64,000 nt of DNA from Cladorrhinum sp. PSN259 (Eukaryota > Ascomycota > Sordariomycetes > Sordariales > Podosporaceae): contig MU867062.1 of the NCBI GenBank assembly GCA_033725935.1, positions 744,001 to 808,000 on the forward strand, given 5' to 3'. The position numbers and the translations under genes are program-made. Of this stretch, positions 54,218-64,000 are shown piece after piece; the first letter of the stretch is position 1; each line of letters starts with the position of its first letter. The notes beneath the pieces are model-generated. The model was not told the origin of the DNA and did no database searches. It was given only the letters and a program-made list of their open reading frames with translations.

Positions 54218-56956
54218 TTACACGGCAAAGTTGCCGGCAGGGGTTGTCAATGGCAGGTTGGGGTTGGGCTTTGCACCGCCGTTGAGAGCACTTCCATTCA
54301 GGGCTCCCCCGTTGAGTGCCGATCCGTTGGGAGCAGCAGCAAGGCCATACGGATCTGGCGCCCTGAGACCGCCATTAGCATTGCCATTGGTTGCAAAACC
54401 ATTACCGGTGGCGGTGGCATGCCCGTTGCCTGTGTGGAGGCCAGTAACGTCATGCGGCTTGCGGACGACCTTAGGTGCCGCTGGGATGTCGCTGCTCTTG
54501 GATGCGCTGCCGATAGAGAAGACTGGGCTCTCCCACTTGTCACCCTTGCGGGCGAGCTCCTTGTATTCGGTAGCCTTGGAGCTAATGCCGCCAGGGAGGT
54601 GGATGTTGGGGAAGATACTGTCCTCCTTAGTGATGGCATAGTTGACCTTCTTGTCTGAGACAACATCCTGCGCCTTCTGCTTGCCCTGGAGGACCTTCTT
54701 CTGTCCAGCAGTTACGTAGCGACTGTAAATGTTGGGCACGTTCTCAGGGTCCTCACGAGCCTCATTAAGGGCTCTGTCAGCCTCTTGCTTGATCTGAAAG
54801 AAGATAGTATCCAACTTCTTGGCTTGATCCTTGATCGCCTTCTCCAAGGCCTTCTGCAGGCCCGGGCGGAGAACCTTGAGCATGATGGGCTTGAAGAGAC
54901 TGAAGAGCAGCTTGTGGTTTGACTTGGCAAGCTTGATTTGGAGATTCTTGACATCAACATCCACCTTGTCAATCTTGAAAAAGTTCTGCGAATCTCTCTC
55001 GGTGGGGGTCGCCATCTTCATCCGGAATGTGAAGCCATCACCTGCGAGGAGAATGTTGGCAACTCCAGTGTCGCTCAGAGATGGGAAGCCCTGCTTCCGC
55101 TTGATGTAGTAGCTGACATCGCGCAAATCCATCTGGACACCAGCAACTTTGACGTCAAATGTGTGGTGGCTCTTGTTGGCAACCTTCTTCCGGCCGAAAC
55201 GCATGTAGTTCTCACTAGCAATCTCGAGCACATTGGGCATGAAGTTGTCACTCTCAAGCACCAGGTTCTCGATAACGACATCAACCTGAGGATCCGAGTA
55301 CTCAATACGCGGCACCGGAATGTAAGCAACCTTCTCGAACATGGCAGGAAGAATAACCTCGGTCAAGTCCTTGATGAGATGCGGCTTGAATGTGGGCTTG
55401 CCATTCTCGTCATTGCCGAGGTCGTTGAAAAGCTTCGTCAAGGAAGCAGCAAAGGCCTTGTTCTGATGATCCTGGTCAAACTGATCGGCCAAGAACTTGA
55501 TCTCGTCAACAATGCGGTCGGTGTGGCTGCGGTACTTGTTGCGGAGGAGGTAGTTGCCCTGGTCGTACAGACGATTCCACTGGACATTGGAGTCATCGTC
55601 AAGAATATAGCCTTGCTCCTGGAGGCAGCGGCGAATGTAGGCATTGAGCGACTTGAACCAACCCCGAAGCTCAGGGTCACGGTCAGCATCATCATAAATG
55701 GTGCTGATGGAAGACCAGAGGTCATCAGTCGAGGTACCATTGGCGAATCTCTCGATCAAGGTCTTCAGATCACCTTCGGCCTGAGCCAAACCAGAGCGAG
55801 TATCCTTGACAGTTCCGGTGCCGTCCCTAGCCAGGCGATTGGCGTGGTCACCGTACAGCTCAGCGAGATCCAGCAGTGTCTGGATTGCACGGTTGTAGTC
55901 GGGGTGTTGCTGGCATTCTAGCACCATCTTTTTGAGTCTCCAGACTGTCTGGTCGCGACGCTCCTGGGGCATCTTCTGCGAGAAGTACTTCCTGACACGA
56001 GCCTCATACTCCTCACGCTTCGCCCTAGCCTTTTCCTTGGTCTCGTCGTCAAGGTTGACATCGACCCTGTCCTGAAGAGTGTTAACAGCAGCCTGGGCAC
56101 CGCCAGCGGCGTTGACGCCAGACGAGGCACCAGTGCGTTGATCGTGAGCTGCGATAGCCGCGAGATCAGTGGGATCGGTTGATCCGCTTGGATGAGCAGC
56201 AGAAGTGCCCTGGGTGGCAGCAGCCTTTGCATCGTCCTTGGGGTTCCCCTTGTAGTAGTCGTTGAACTTGTTCTTCATCTTGTCCTTAGAAATGTCAGGG
56301 GTTTCGTGCCAAGTGTTGTCGGCAGCAGGGGAATCCAACTGGTTCAGATCCTCGTGGGAAGGCTTGACACGGGCAGCCGCGTTGGTGGCGGCATCACCAG
56401 CGATATCGCGAAGCAGGATGGTGGCATCATTAAGGAGCTTGCGGAACTGGCCATTGGTGATGATGAGAGTTCCAAGAGTACGAAGACCCTCGAGGGCCTG
56501 ATTGCCATGTTGCGCGGCGGTATCCTTGTCAACAGGAGCGCCGGGGACGTTGACTGCCTTGGGATCAAACTGCTGGGTTTGCCAAATAAAATCTTGAAGA
56601 AGGTTTCCCTCGTTCTTTGACAACAGCAAGTGTTTCGCTTGCTTGACCACCTCCCTGAAATCAGCTACCAACCCTTGTCCCTCGGCCGAGAGCTTCTGGG
56701 ATGGGCTTCGGAGTGCCTTAGACTCGAGGAAGCTGCTCAAGGCGACATCGATCTGGTCATTCTGTGGTGTCACTGTCAGCATCTTGTCCAGCAGAGGAGA
56801 TAGGATAGCTAGAGAGTTACATATACATACCGAAGGAACCTTGCCCTGTTGGAAGGCATTGATGATACCGTAGAACTGAAGCTTGCGGTTCACATCCGCC
56901 TCCTTCTCCTTAAGGTTGGTTGGCCTATTGACCTTTGCAGCCCCGTTTGTCGCCAT
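54218..56956 (-). CDS. Ham1-like protein (large fungal family, formerly DUF4449)
   Basis: There are two exons, 56831-56956 and 54218-56761, giving 889 residues. The N-terminus reads LKEKEADVNRKLQFYGIINA then FQQGKVPSNDQIDVALSSF across the splice. The first half is helical with Ala/Gly-rich linkers. A C-terminal portion (about 480-790) has alternating beta and helical segments (VAYIPVPRIEYSDPQVDVVI, FDVKVAGVQMDLRDVSYYIK, PNIHLPGGISSKATEYKEL) that recall lipid-binding BPI-like folds. The end is a Gly/Asn/Ala repeat region (ALNGGALNGSALNGG) closing with PAGNFAV. I recognise the overall pattern as the Ham1-like fungal family; the molecular role is not established from sequence. The intron is 69 bp and stop-free. 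Confidence 0.78.
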   Translation of the reverse strand: MATNGAAKVNRPTNLKEKEADVNRKLQFYGIINAFQQGKVPSVCICNSLAILSPLLDKMLTVTPQNDQIDVALSSFLESKALRSPSQKLSAEGQGLVADFREVVKQAKHLLLSKNEGNLLQDFIWQTQQFDPKAVNVPGAPVDKDTAAQHGNQALEGLRTLGTLIITNGQFRKLLNDATILLRDIAGDAATNAAARVKPSHEDLNQLDSPAADNTWHETPDISKDKMKNKFNDYYKGNPKDDAKAAATQGTSAAHPSGSTDPTDLAAIAAHDQRTGASSGVNAAGGAQAAVNTLQDRVDVNLDDETKEKARAKREEYEARVRKYFSQKMPQERRDQTVWRLKKMVLECQQHPDYNRAIQTLLDLAELYGDHANRLARDGTGTVKDTRSGLAQAEGDLKTLIERFANGTSTDDLWSSISTIYDDADRDPELRGWFKSLNAYIRRCLQEQGYILDDDSNVQWNRLYDQGNYLLRNKYRSHTDRIVDEIKFLADQFDQDHQNKAFAASLTKLFNDLGNDENGKPTFKPHLIKDLTEVILPAMFEKVAYIPVPRIEYSDPQVDVVIENLVLESDNFMPNVLEIASENYMRFGRKKVANKSHHTFDVKVAGVQMDLRDVSYYIKRKQGFPSLSDTGVANILLAGDGFTFRMKMATPTERDSQNFFKIDKVDVDVKNLQIKLAKSNHKLLFSLFKPIMLKVLRPGLQKALEKAIKDQAKKLDTIFFQIKQEADRALNEAREDPENVPNIYSRYVTAGQKKVLQGKQKAQDVVSDKKVNYAITKEDSIFPNIHLPGGISSKATEYKELARKGDKWESPVFSIGSASKSSDIPAAPKVVRKPHDVTGLHTGNGHATATGNGFATNGNANGGLRAPDPYGLAAAPNGSALNGGALNGSALNGGAKPNPNLPLTTPAGNFAV
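56762..56830 (-). other. stop-free 69-bp intron near the Ham1-like N-terminus
   Basis: It has the donor GTATGT and acceptor CCACAG and lies between complete codons. Retention would insert 23 hydrophobic residues (CNSLAILSPLLDKML inside) after GKVPS. A candidate branch site, GTAACTC, lies close to the donor rather than the acceptor, so the branch point is unclear. Confidence 0.75.
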
Positions 56957-59149
56957 TGTGAAACAGTGGTGATGGTGAATTAATGGAGTATTGTAACTGG
57001 AAGATGGGTATCACTAAAGGGGTCGGGATGGTGGGTAGGTGGGTGTGGGTATCAAGAAGAAAAAAGATAGAGAAATTGCTTTTGGTTTGGGGGTATCACT
57101 ATCGGATGTTGTTGAGTCAAGTAGAAGTGGTTCTGGAGAAATGCAGACCAGGTCTGGGAAGTGACGAGCTTTTAGAGGATGGCCGTCTCTGATAGCGGGA
57201 GGCCGTTTAATAACAGGTAATGCGGAAATGAGGTGACGTGGGAAACACCTGTGAAATGAGAGAAAGAGGATTTGCGTCATAGGAGGGAAGGAAGTACAGA
57301 CGAATTTTCCTGAATCGTCGAGGAGGTCTTGCGTGACCTTTGAAAGGAAATCACGGAAAAGACAAGCTTGCACCGCAAATGGGATGATTGGAGTGGAGGG
57401 GGAAGCTGCAGCTACGCGTTAGGAGCTCTTGGGCCCAGACAGCAACAGGCCTCGAGGTAGGCCTTTCTTTCGATGATCATCATACCCCCCATGTCTACCA
57501 TGCTTCCTTTCCCTGCCTGGAGGCAAGCTCCTGCTGCGATTGAATGCATGCGTCACACCCCCCAGCTCCGGATGGGTGTTGTCATCCCAAACAAAGCTCC
57601 CACTGGCACCACAAGCAAGCTACCAAAGATGCCGATGCCAACCCGACTTGGCGTCGAGGCTAAGAAAAACGAATCGTTCCAACGTTCCCACCGGGTAGGG
57701 CAAACCGATAACTTGTTATTTTACAACTGCCCATGTTTTATATCGCTGCTTCCTCCTCCCGAGACAGTTCTTGTCTGTCTTGCTGCTGTGGTATCTTCCA
57801 TTTGATATGAGGGCTTCATGGACAGAAATTGGCGAGATTAACGTAACAAACATGAAAAGATGAACAAACAAAGCAAGAAGCCTAAGTAGAAATTGGAAAA
57901 AGCTGCCGCTCCCTGCCCAAGTGCCCAGTGCCTGCAAACGAAGGAGGTCTCGATCTATGACGTCACACTGCTGTGGGCCCTTGGCGTGGTGTGTGGATCG
58001 AAATGCAGGTGTATCTGGATTTCGCAAATATCCCCCTTGGCAGCAACTATCAACCCACCCACCATCGCCTTTGACGTTTCACAGCATGCCGCTCCCATTC
58101 AACTTTGATTGATGTCTGTAACAGTCAATGCATCCATCCGGTCTCGGCAACTTCCGGTACACAACGGCAGGCACATGACTGGATTGATAGCGGACAGAAA
58201 GCTCCACCATTGTTGGCGCTGGGAATGCGACATCCAATCCAGACGATTGGGTAGCCAAGACGGCAAAGCGGGTGTGTTCGATCTCTCCCGGTTTTGAGAT
58301 GGAAAAGCAACAGGAAAGGAGCATGCGATCAACCCCGATCCAGCCTTTGAAAGTTGGTTGTCAAAGTAATAACGGAGCAGGGTTAGGGTTGCAGTTTTAC
58401 AGAGTTTCATTCAGTTCCACAGCTGGGTGGGTTGATAGATGACAGTTAATAAGTTTCTGGCACGCTGATAATTATCGAAGAAAACCAAACGTGTCGCACA
58501 ACGTCTCAGCACGCGAGACAATGGAGCAGCGAGGCGTTCCATTCCTTCTTATGAGTGAGGTCGCCCCTTCCTCACTCAAATGGATCACCTGAGGGACCTT
58601 CAAATTCACGATGCACAGAATTTCTTATCACCATCTTATCAAGCCCCGCCGTTCTGAGATGGCCGGTCACATGACTTCGAGAAACCGGCGCTATCACGCA
58701 GGGCGCAGGGGGCGTTCTGGGGCGCGCGCGGCTGCCTTGCGTGGCCAAGCAGCTGTCAAATCGAGGCCGGACTTTTCGAAGTTGTTCCCCGCCTCACCGA
58801 CGCTGAAATCCTCACCTCAACCACAGCCTTGTCTCACCACCGAACACCTCAAGCCATATCCAGCTTTTCAGTTCTTACCTACAACCGCGACCCCGCCGCC
58901 ACCACCCCGCTGTGCATACTCTCTCACACCTACGTATGGGCGCATTGTTGTTTTTATAGTTGCAAGCGCCTTCAAACCATAATCCTCTTGTCGCGCTCTA
59001 ATTCCGCTGCCACGCGTCGCAAACCCGCTGAAAGACCTCTTTGAAGCAGAGAGTTATCTAAAGGTTCCAAAAATTTGAGTTTGAGCCACCCAGCTCAAAA
59101 GCCCCTCCGGAACAAACTCTTTATAGAAGACGGGAGGCTCCAGTTAAAA
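56957..59149. promoter_or_regulatory. long divergent region, Ham1-like gene and DOT1
   Basis: These 2.2 kb separate divergent start codons. A minus-strand frame near 57530-57690 has a hydrophobic stretch (GIFGSLLVVPVGALFG), but no start or splice context was convincing. The part near 58690-58740 is GC-rich. No gene is supported. Confidence 0.45.
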
Positions 59150-60784
59150 ATGAGTATATTCAACCAAAAATCAAAGTTCAAAGTCAAGACCGAGATCCGC
59201 ACAATCAAGCAAGCAGTCGAGAAGAAGCCGGCAACTCCGACACCTTCAACCTCGTCTTCGACTCGCGCATCGCCAGCAGCAGGGGCATCTAGCAATGGCG
59301 TCCGGCGCATAGCATCCGCCTCTTCCTCCTCTAATACCCCGCGCGCATCACCAAATCCGCGCAGCACCAGCCAGCAACACCTCCAGATACCAACATACTC
59401 CTCCTCATCTGGCTCAAGTGTAACCAAAAAGCGCTCCCGTCCCTCACTCCCTCCAGCGAGAAAATCTCGATCCCCCGCCGCGACCGCATCGCCGTCGTTT
59501 GGCGGTTCCGATTCTGACTCGGACGATGATGACTCCTGGCAAGATGCCATAAGTGACCTGCGCAAGCGGAGGAAGCGCGCGCATGAAGTCACAAGGATAG
59601 ACCAAAACAGAATGGTGCGCCACCCTAAAGTATGGAAGGGCGACAGGGGAGGGGAGAGCGAGATATTACCTATAATACATGCTTCAGAGGTTGCCAACCT
59701 TAGAGATAAATGCCAGCCGGTTATGGGATTGGCGCGGGATGAGATCGCTGTGAGGCTACGGTACCCTGGGAGTAATTATAGGGAAAAGTACGTTTGCAAG
59801 AAATCACAGGCCTGAAAGAGAAAATTGGAGGAGAGAGTCGCTAACAATGAGGCTTTGTTGCGCATTTACAGATACGAGCTCGTATGGGGCAAAGATAAGA
59901 TCGACGGCGCATCCGACATCATGAAAGTAGTCAAACTGGTCGCGACCACTTACTTAAACGAAGAAGAGGCGTCCGCATTTCTGGACCAGAGCTCCGGGAT
60001 ATACCGACGACTGGAGAAGAGCAAGAACACTAACGACGGCAAGGGCTTTAAGACGGCGCTGAAAGATTACAGCGAGCAGCTTCTAGCGCTGCAGCGACGA
60101 GGTGCCATTGCTAAGAACCTGGGGTCTATGAAGGCCATCCCTCAGGATTTGGTGTCCTTCATGCTTGAACAGTGTTACGACCGCACCGTTGCGCAACATG
60201 TTGAGCTCCTCTCCAAGTACGAAAACGGTACCGACTATGTCTACGGTGAACTTCTCCATCCATTTTGCTCAGACATTTTCGACCGCACCAAACTCACTTC
60301 GCAGCAAGTATTTGTCGATCTCGGGTCGGGTGTCGGAAATGTCGTGCTCCAGGCGGCGCTTGAAATCGGCTGCGAGAGTTGGGGTTGCGAATATCAAGAG
60401 AACGCCTGCAACCTAGCCGAAACTCAGCAGAAGGAGTTTTCCGCGCGGTGCAAACTGTGGGGGATTGCGCCAGGAAAGGTATACCTTGAGCGCGGGGATT
60501 TTACGCAGAATGAAAAGATTCTGGAGGCTCTTAAAAGAGCCGACGTGGTGCTCGTCAATAACCAGGCGTTTACAGCGACACTCAACTCCCGGCTCGTCAA
60601 CATGTTCCTTGACCTGAAAATTGGGTGCAAGATCGTGTCGCTCAAGAGTTTTGTGCATGATAACAAGATCGCCGAGAACGATGTCGCTTCTTCGATTTTG
60701 GATGTCGAACACTTGACGTATTCAGAGGACATGGTCAGCTGGACCAGCGCCGGAGGGCATTTCTGTATCTCGACGAGGAAGTGA
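59150..60784 (+). CDS. DOT1: histone H3 Lys79 methyltransferase Dot1
   Basis: Dot1 methylates H3K79 in the nucleosome core from S-adenosylmethionine. There are two exons, 59150-59787 and 59872-60784, giving 516 residues. The ATG at 59150 (MSIFNQKSKFKVKTEIRTIK) is the only ATG in frame near the 5' end. An N-terminal Ser/Lys-rich, basic region (SVTKKRSRPS, RKRRKRAHE) is expected to contact nucleosomal DNA. The catalytic domain follows: YGELLHPFCSDIF, SAM motif I VFVDLGSGVGN near 359-369, CEYQENACNLAE, then VLVNNQAFTATLN and a C-terminal VSWTSAGGHFCISTRK. It is complete, with the conserved SAM-binding acidic and glycine residues in place. The intron is 84 bp. Confidence 0.95.
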
Positions 60785-61294
60785 TGAGGTTTTTCTAGCG
60801 AAGTCGCTTGAGGATTGATTAGTGAAGAGTCTTGAAGGAGAGAAGCAATGGGAGGTGTGTGCATGGATATGTCAGCCTTGGATTTCTTTGGCATATCAGC
60901 GCATTCTGGGAGCAGAGTTTCTTTGAGTGAGTATCGTTCTGCATAACAGCGACCTCATTGCGTGCGCATTGCTTCATTTTGGGTTTTTCATGTATGTATA
61001 AAATAAGGATAGGAAAGAGGAAAGGGAAGGAAGGAAGAGTGCAGCATCAGCGCAGCATCAGCGCGAGCGGAATCCATCAACAACAAAATTGCTTGATTCA
61101 TACATACCTTCTTCGTTTTGCAATAAATATATCCGTCTAATGTGAGCAAACTAAATTCGCTCCACTTCCTTTCCTCACAGTCTATGCTTTATCCATTGTC
61201 GTAACCCATAAACCAGCCAATATGATGACGATGTGGCTCGTTCATAACAACCACCTAAACGCCTCGCTATTGCTGAAAGGAACTTGTAGCAAAA
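60785..61294. other. convergent 3' region, DOT1 and ATG16
   Basis: These 510 bp lie between two stop codons. A small direct repeat (gcagcatcagc twice) lies near 61040-61062. Nothing else is seen. Confidence 0.45.
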
Positions 61295-62047
61295 TCACTT
61301 CTTGCCCTTCTTGGAAATAAAAGGCTCATTAGCAATATTCATGGCCTCAGCCTCAGCCCCTATCCTCCTCATGAATCTGTCGATAAGCTGCTTGTTCTCT
61401 GCCTCTTTTTCTGCGCGCTGTTGTTCCACCATGTCGAGCTGCATGTTGAGCACGGCAAGCTCGTCCTGGACGTCTGCCACCAGCTTTCGTTTCTCCCGCA
61501 GTTCAAATTCTCGGTCTTGGAGCTTGCGCGTTAGGGAGCGGTTCTCGTTTGTCAAGGTGGTGATTGTTTTGTTGTCTCTGGCTGATTTGGCTCTCAGCCG
61601 GACCAGTTCTTCCTCTGCTTTTTCAAGGCGGGATTGGAAGGAGTTTTTGGCGCGGAGAGCTTCTACCAGTTCCAGACGGAGGCGCGGGTCGGAAGGGACT
61701 GGTTCCGAGGAGGGTGTTGAAGGGGGTTGCGGGGATGGGGATTTGGTGTTGTTGCGGAGGGTGAATGATGAGGAGGATGGCTTCTGTTTGTCGAGCTCGG
61801 TTTGGAGGAGGGATTTTTCGGCTTCGAGGATTGCCACTCGGTCGGCGAGTTGGGAGTCTGATATAGGTTCTGTGAGCGGTGTGTTGGCTACAATGCAAGG
61901 GGAGGAAACTGTTTGTAGTTTACATTGTCGAATGGGACAATGATGGCGGGGTTACTGACATGCTCCGATAAGCTCGCGGTTGACGGGGTGTTGTTTCTCT
62001 GCTTCCCTGATACCTGTGAGGTATTCTTGTCGCCAGTCGGCGGCCAT
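61295..62047 (-). CDS. ATG16: autophagy protein 16
   Basis: Atg16 dimerises and joins Atg12-Atg5 to form the E3-like complex that lipidates Atg8 on the phagophore. There are two exons, 61960-62047 and 61295-61887, giving 226 residues. The N-terminus MAADWRQEYLTGIREAEKQH is the Atg5-binding helix. After a short link (NTPLTEPISDSQLADRVAIL) comes a Ser/Pro linker and then a long coiled coil (about 105-215: LRLELVEALRAKNSFQSRLE, AVLNMQLDMVEQQRAEKEAE). No WD40 domain is present, as in other fungi. It ends in a Lys-rich tail, PFISKKGKK. The 72 bp intron uses GTCAGT. It is divergent from VPS16. Confidence 0.92.
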
Positions 62048-62401
62048 GGTAGATGGGTGATAAATCTGTGTGAGAGAGATATTACAAAAAAGGAAAGAAG
62101 AGCAAAGGAGAAGCTGGGACCTTGAACCTTACGGAAATGGATGATGCAGTCGGATAAGCCCTGGGCGGGTTCAACCCCGCGACTGACTGCCCACCTTCTA
62201 AGTCTAGGTCTGACAGGGGGCTTGCCCGGCACCCGACTGCCTGGCTTGGTTCTTGTGGAGCGACACAGTGCGAGGCGCCTCGTCACCCAACCGCGTGGCC
62301 GCTAACAACAGGAGCCTGGGCAAGTGAGAAGCTCCAATTCATCAGAGCTTCACAGCGACCACCACAAGAGACACACTCGAATCGACATGAAGATATGATA
62401 C
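62048..62401. promoter_or_regulatory. bidirectional promoter, ATG16 and VPS16
   Basis: Only 354 bp separate the two start codons, so both leaders and core promoters must overlap or abut. The middle is GC-rich. I could not name individual binding sites. Confidence 0.6.
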
Positions 62402-64000
62402 ATGATGGACGTCGCTCATCCAACTGCAGGCTGGGAACAGCTTGGTGAGCGCTTTTACCGCAAAACCCAGCTTTATACCCAAGTATTTGATGTGAGCTTG
62501 GACCTTGATAATTACATTGTTGTTGGAGCTCCCTACAGCGGTGCTATAGGTGAGTGGATGCTCCCTGTTGGGTACAATCCCCAAATCCCGCCTCCTGACA
62601 GTATCAACAGCTCTGTATCGCGATGAGGACAAGCTGGTGGCATTTCAACCAACCAAAGCCTCCAAGCCCAGCATCGACATTTATAGTTGCGCCGGGAAAC
62701 CTATTCAGTCTATCCCATGGGACAAGGGTTCCATCAAGGGCCTCGGATGGTCTGAGGACGAGAAGCTCCTAGTTGTCACCGCCGACGGCACCGTGAGATG
62801 TTACTATGGCCTGCAGACTGAGTTCACTCAGTTCTCCCTGGGGAATGGCGCCGAGGAGGCGGGTGTAAAATCATGCAAGTTTTACAACCACGGACTTGTT
62901 GCGCTTCTGGCCAACAACGCTCTCATCGCAGTTTCATCATATGATGAGCCCCGTCCAAAGCTTCTAGCCGCGCCTCCTGAGGGCTATGTTTACTCCTGGA
63001 GTCTTATTCCACCAGCCTACACGAACTCGCGCTCAGTTGAAGTGCTGCTGAGCATCAACCAGACTGTCTACGTTTCTGATGCCTCGGAGTGTGAGGATCG
63101 CTTCCTTGATATTGGCCCATTTACCCATATCGGCGTCTCACCAAACGGCAAGTTTGTGGCCTTGTACACACAGAACGGAAAGGTCCACGTTATTACTAGT
63201 GACTTCCAGGAGCGTCTCAGCGAGCATGATTCAAAGTCCAAGATTCCCCCAAAGTACTTTGAGTGGTGTGGCAACGATGCTGTTGTTATTGCTTGGGAAG
63301 ATGAGGTTCATTTGGTTGGACCAAATGGGGCAGTGGCTAGGTTCTACTACGACAATGGTCGAGTCCATCTTCTTCCTGGTGAGTGTTTTCCTTGTCTAAC
63401 AAAATGCTTTTCTAACACACGAGTAGACTACGATGGAGTCAGAATCATAGCCAATGACACCTGCGACTTTCTTCAAAAGGTTCCAGATGTCATTGACGAG
63501 GTTTTCAGACTCGGCACTGACTCACCAGCGTCGATCCTCCTAGATGCTGTTGAGCAGCTCGAAATGCAATCACCAAAGGCAGATGACAACATCCAATTGA
63601 TAAGGCCTCACCTTGTCGAGGCTGTTGATACCTGCGTTAATGCTGCCGGCCAGGAGTTCAGCCACCACTGGCAGAAACAACTTCTTAGGGCCGCTTCCTT
63701 TGGCAAGTCCGTTCTTGACATATACAACAGCGATGACTTTGTTGATATGTGCGAGACCTTGCGTGTTCTCAATGCCGTCCGCTTCTTTGAGATTGGTTTG
63801 CCCTTATCTTATGAGCAGTATCAACGTCTCACACCATCCGGACTCATAAGTAGGCTTTTAAACCGCCACGAATATCTTTTAGCTCTTCGGATTGCTTGGT
63901 ATCTTCGCCTCCCAACAGACAAGATCTTTGTCCACTGGGCTACGGCCAAGGTCAAGGTCGGCAGCGATGACGACGATACCACCTGCCGAAAAATCGTTGA
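62402..64000 (+). CDS. VPS16: Vps16, core subunit of HOPS/CORVET (5' part)
   Basis: Vps16 is a core subunit of the tethering complexes that drive fusion at endosome and vacuole. Exons 62402-62549, 62611-63378 and 63427 onward were joined in phase; the gene runs off the window end, leaving about 500 N-terminal residues. The start MDVAHPTAGWEQLGERFYRK is typical (a second ATG directly follows the first). The N-terminal region is a beta-propeller (IPWDKGSIKGLGWSEDEKLL, FTHIGVSPNGKFVALYTQNG). The Vps16 C-terminal helical domain starts with SPASILLDAVEQLEMQSPKA and reaches RLLNRHEYLLALRIAWYLRL. Introns are 61 and 48 bp, both with GTGAGT donors. Confidence 0.95.

Noticed and set aside
57716..58027. 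Hydrophobic minus-strand frame upstream of DOT1 (LLRLLALFVHLFMFVTL)
   Set aside because: Hydrophobicity follows from A/T-rich sequence on one strand; no family resemblance or conserved start context.
62140..62235. tRNA-like GC-rich segment with a GGGTTGAACCC stem on the minus strand
   Set aside because: The T-loop does not match the B-box, and no A-box or acceptor stem could be drawn.

Overview
The window is nuclear DNA of a filamentous ascomycete (Pezizomycotina-type). Genes are spaced singly on both strands, are monocistronic, and are cut by short introns of about 50-130 bp with fungal donors (GTAAGT, GTATGT, GTGAGT and variants). The protein set is fungal: a BAR-PH-GRAM-VASt sterol-transfer protein, Tom22, an Nha1-type antiporter, a two-domain Fex-type fluoride exporter, Dma1, Dot1 and Ham1-like. 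I could not fix the class or genus. I see no bacterial operons, CRISPR arrays, tRNA genes or intact transposons.

Layout from left to right: an acidic unnamed protein (-); delta-COP (+) converging on SmG (-); Apc4 (+) and a Sip3/Lam3-like protein (+); a four-gene minus-strand block of DNA ligase IV, methionyl-tRNA synthetase, Edc3 and Pif1 helicase; a 2.9 kb gene-poor gap; Nha1-type Na+/H+ antiporter (+) and Tom22 (+); a PLC-like GPI protein (-) and a fluoride exporter (-); uracil phosphoribosyltransferase (+); MPP-alpha (-); a Dma1-like FHA-RING ligase (+); a short tRNase Z-like protein (-); a Ham1-like protein (-); Dot1 (+); Atg16 (-); and the 5' part of Vps16 (+), which runs off the right edge.

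The genes do not form one pathway. They are mostly housekeeping: vesicle coat and HOPS/CORVET, splicing, decapping, cell-cycle ubiquitin ligases, DNA end joining and helicase, mitochondrial import and presequence processing, ion export and pyrimidine salvage. One pairing is suggestive: ATG16 and VPS16 share a 354 bp divergent promoter, and both serve delivery to the vacuole.

Most gene models were built by joining exons by hand, with codon phase checked at each junction. The points most worth a second look are: two stop-free introns whose length is a multiple of three (one inside the Dma1 RING, one in the Ham1-like protein); a GC-AG intron in MPP-alpha; a start codon standing alone as a 3-nt coding exon in delta-COP; a possible alternative C-terminal exon of the Ham1-like gene; a tRNase Z of the short form; an acidic protein with repeated E-I-[GD]-[YW] motifs; and a cluster of nested palindromes between TOM22 and the PLC-like gene. 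I did not find a convincing new multi-gene system.
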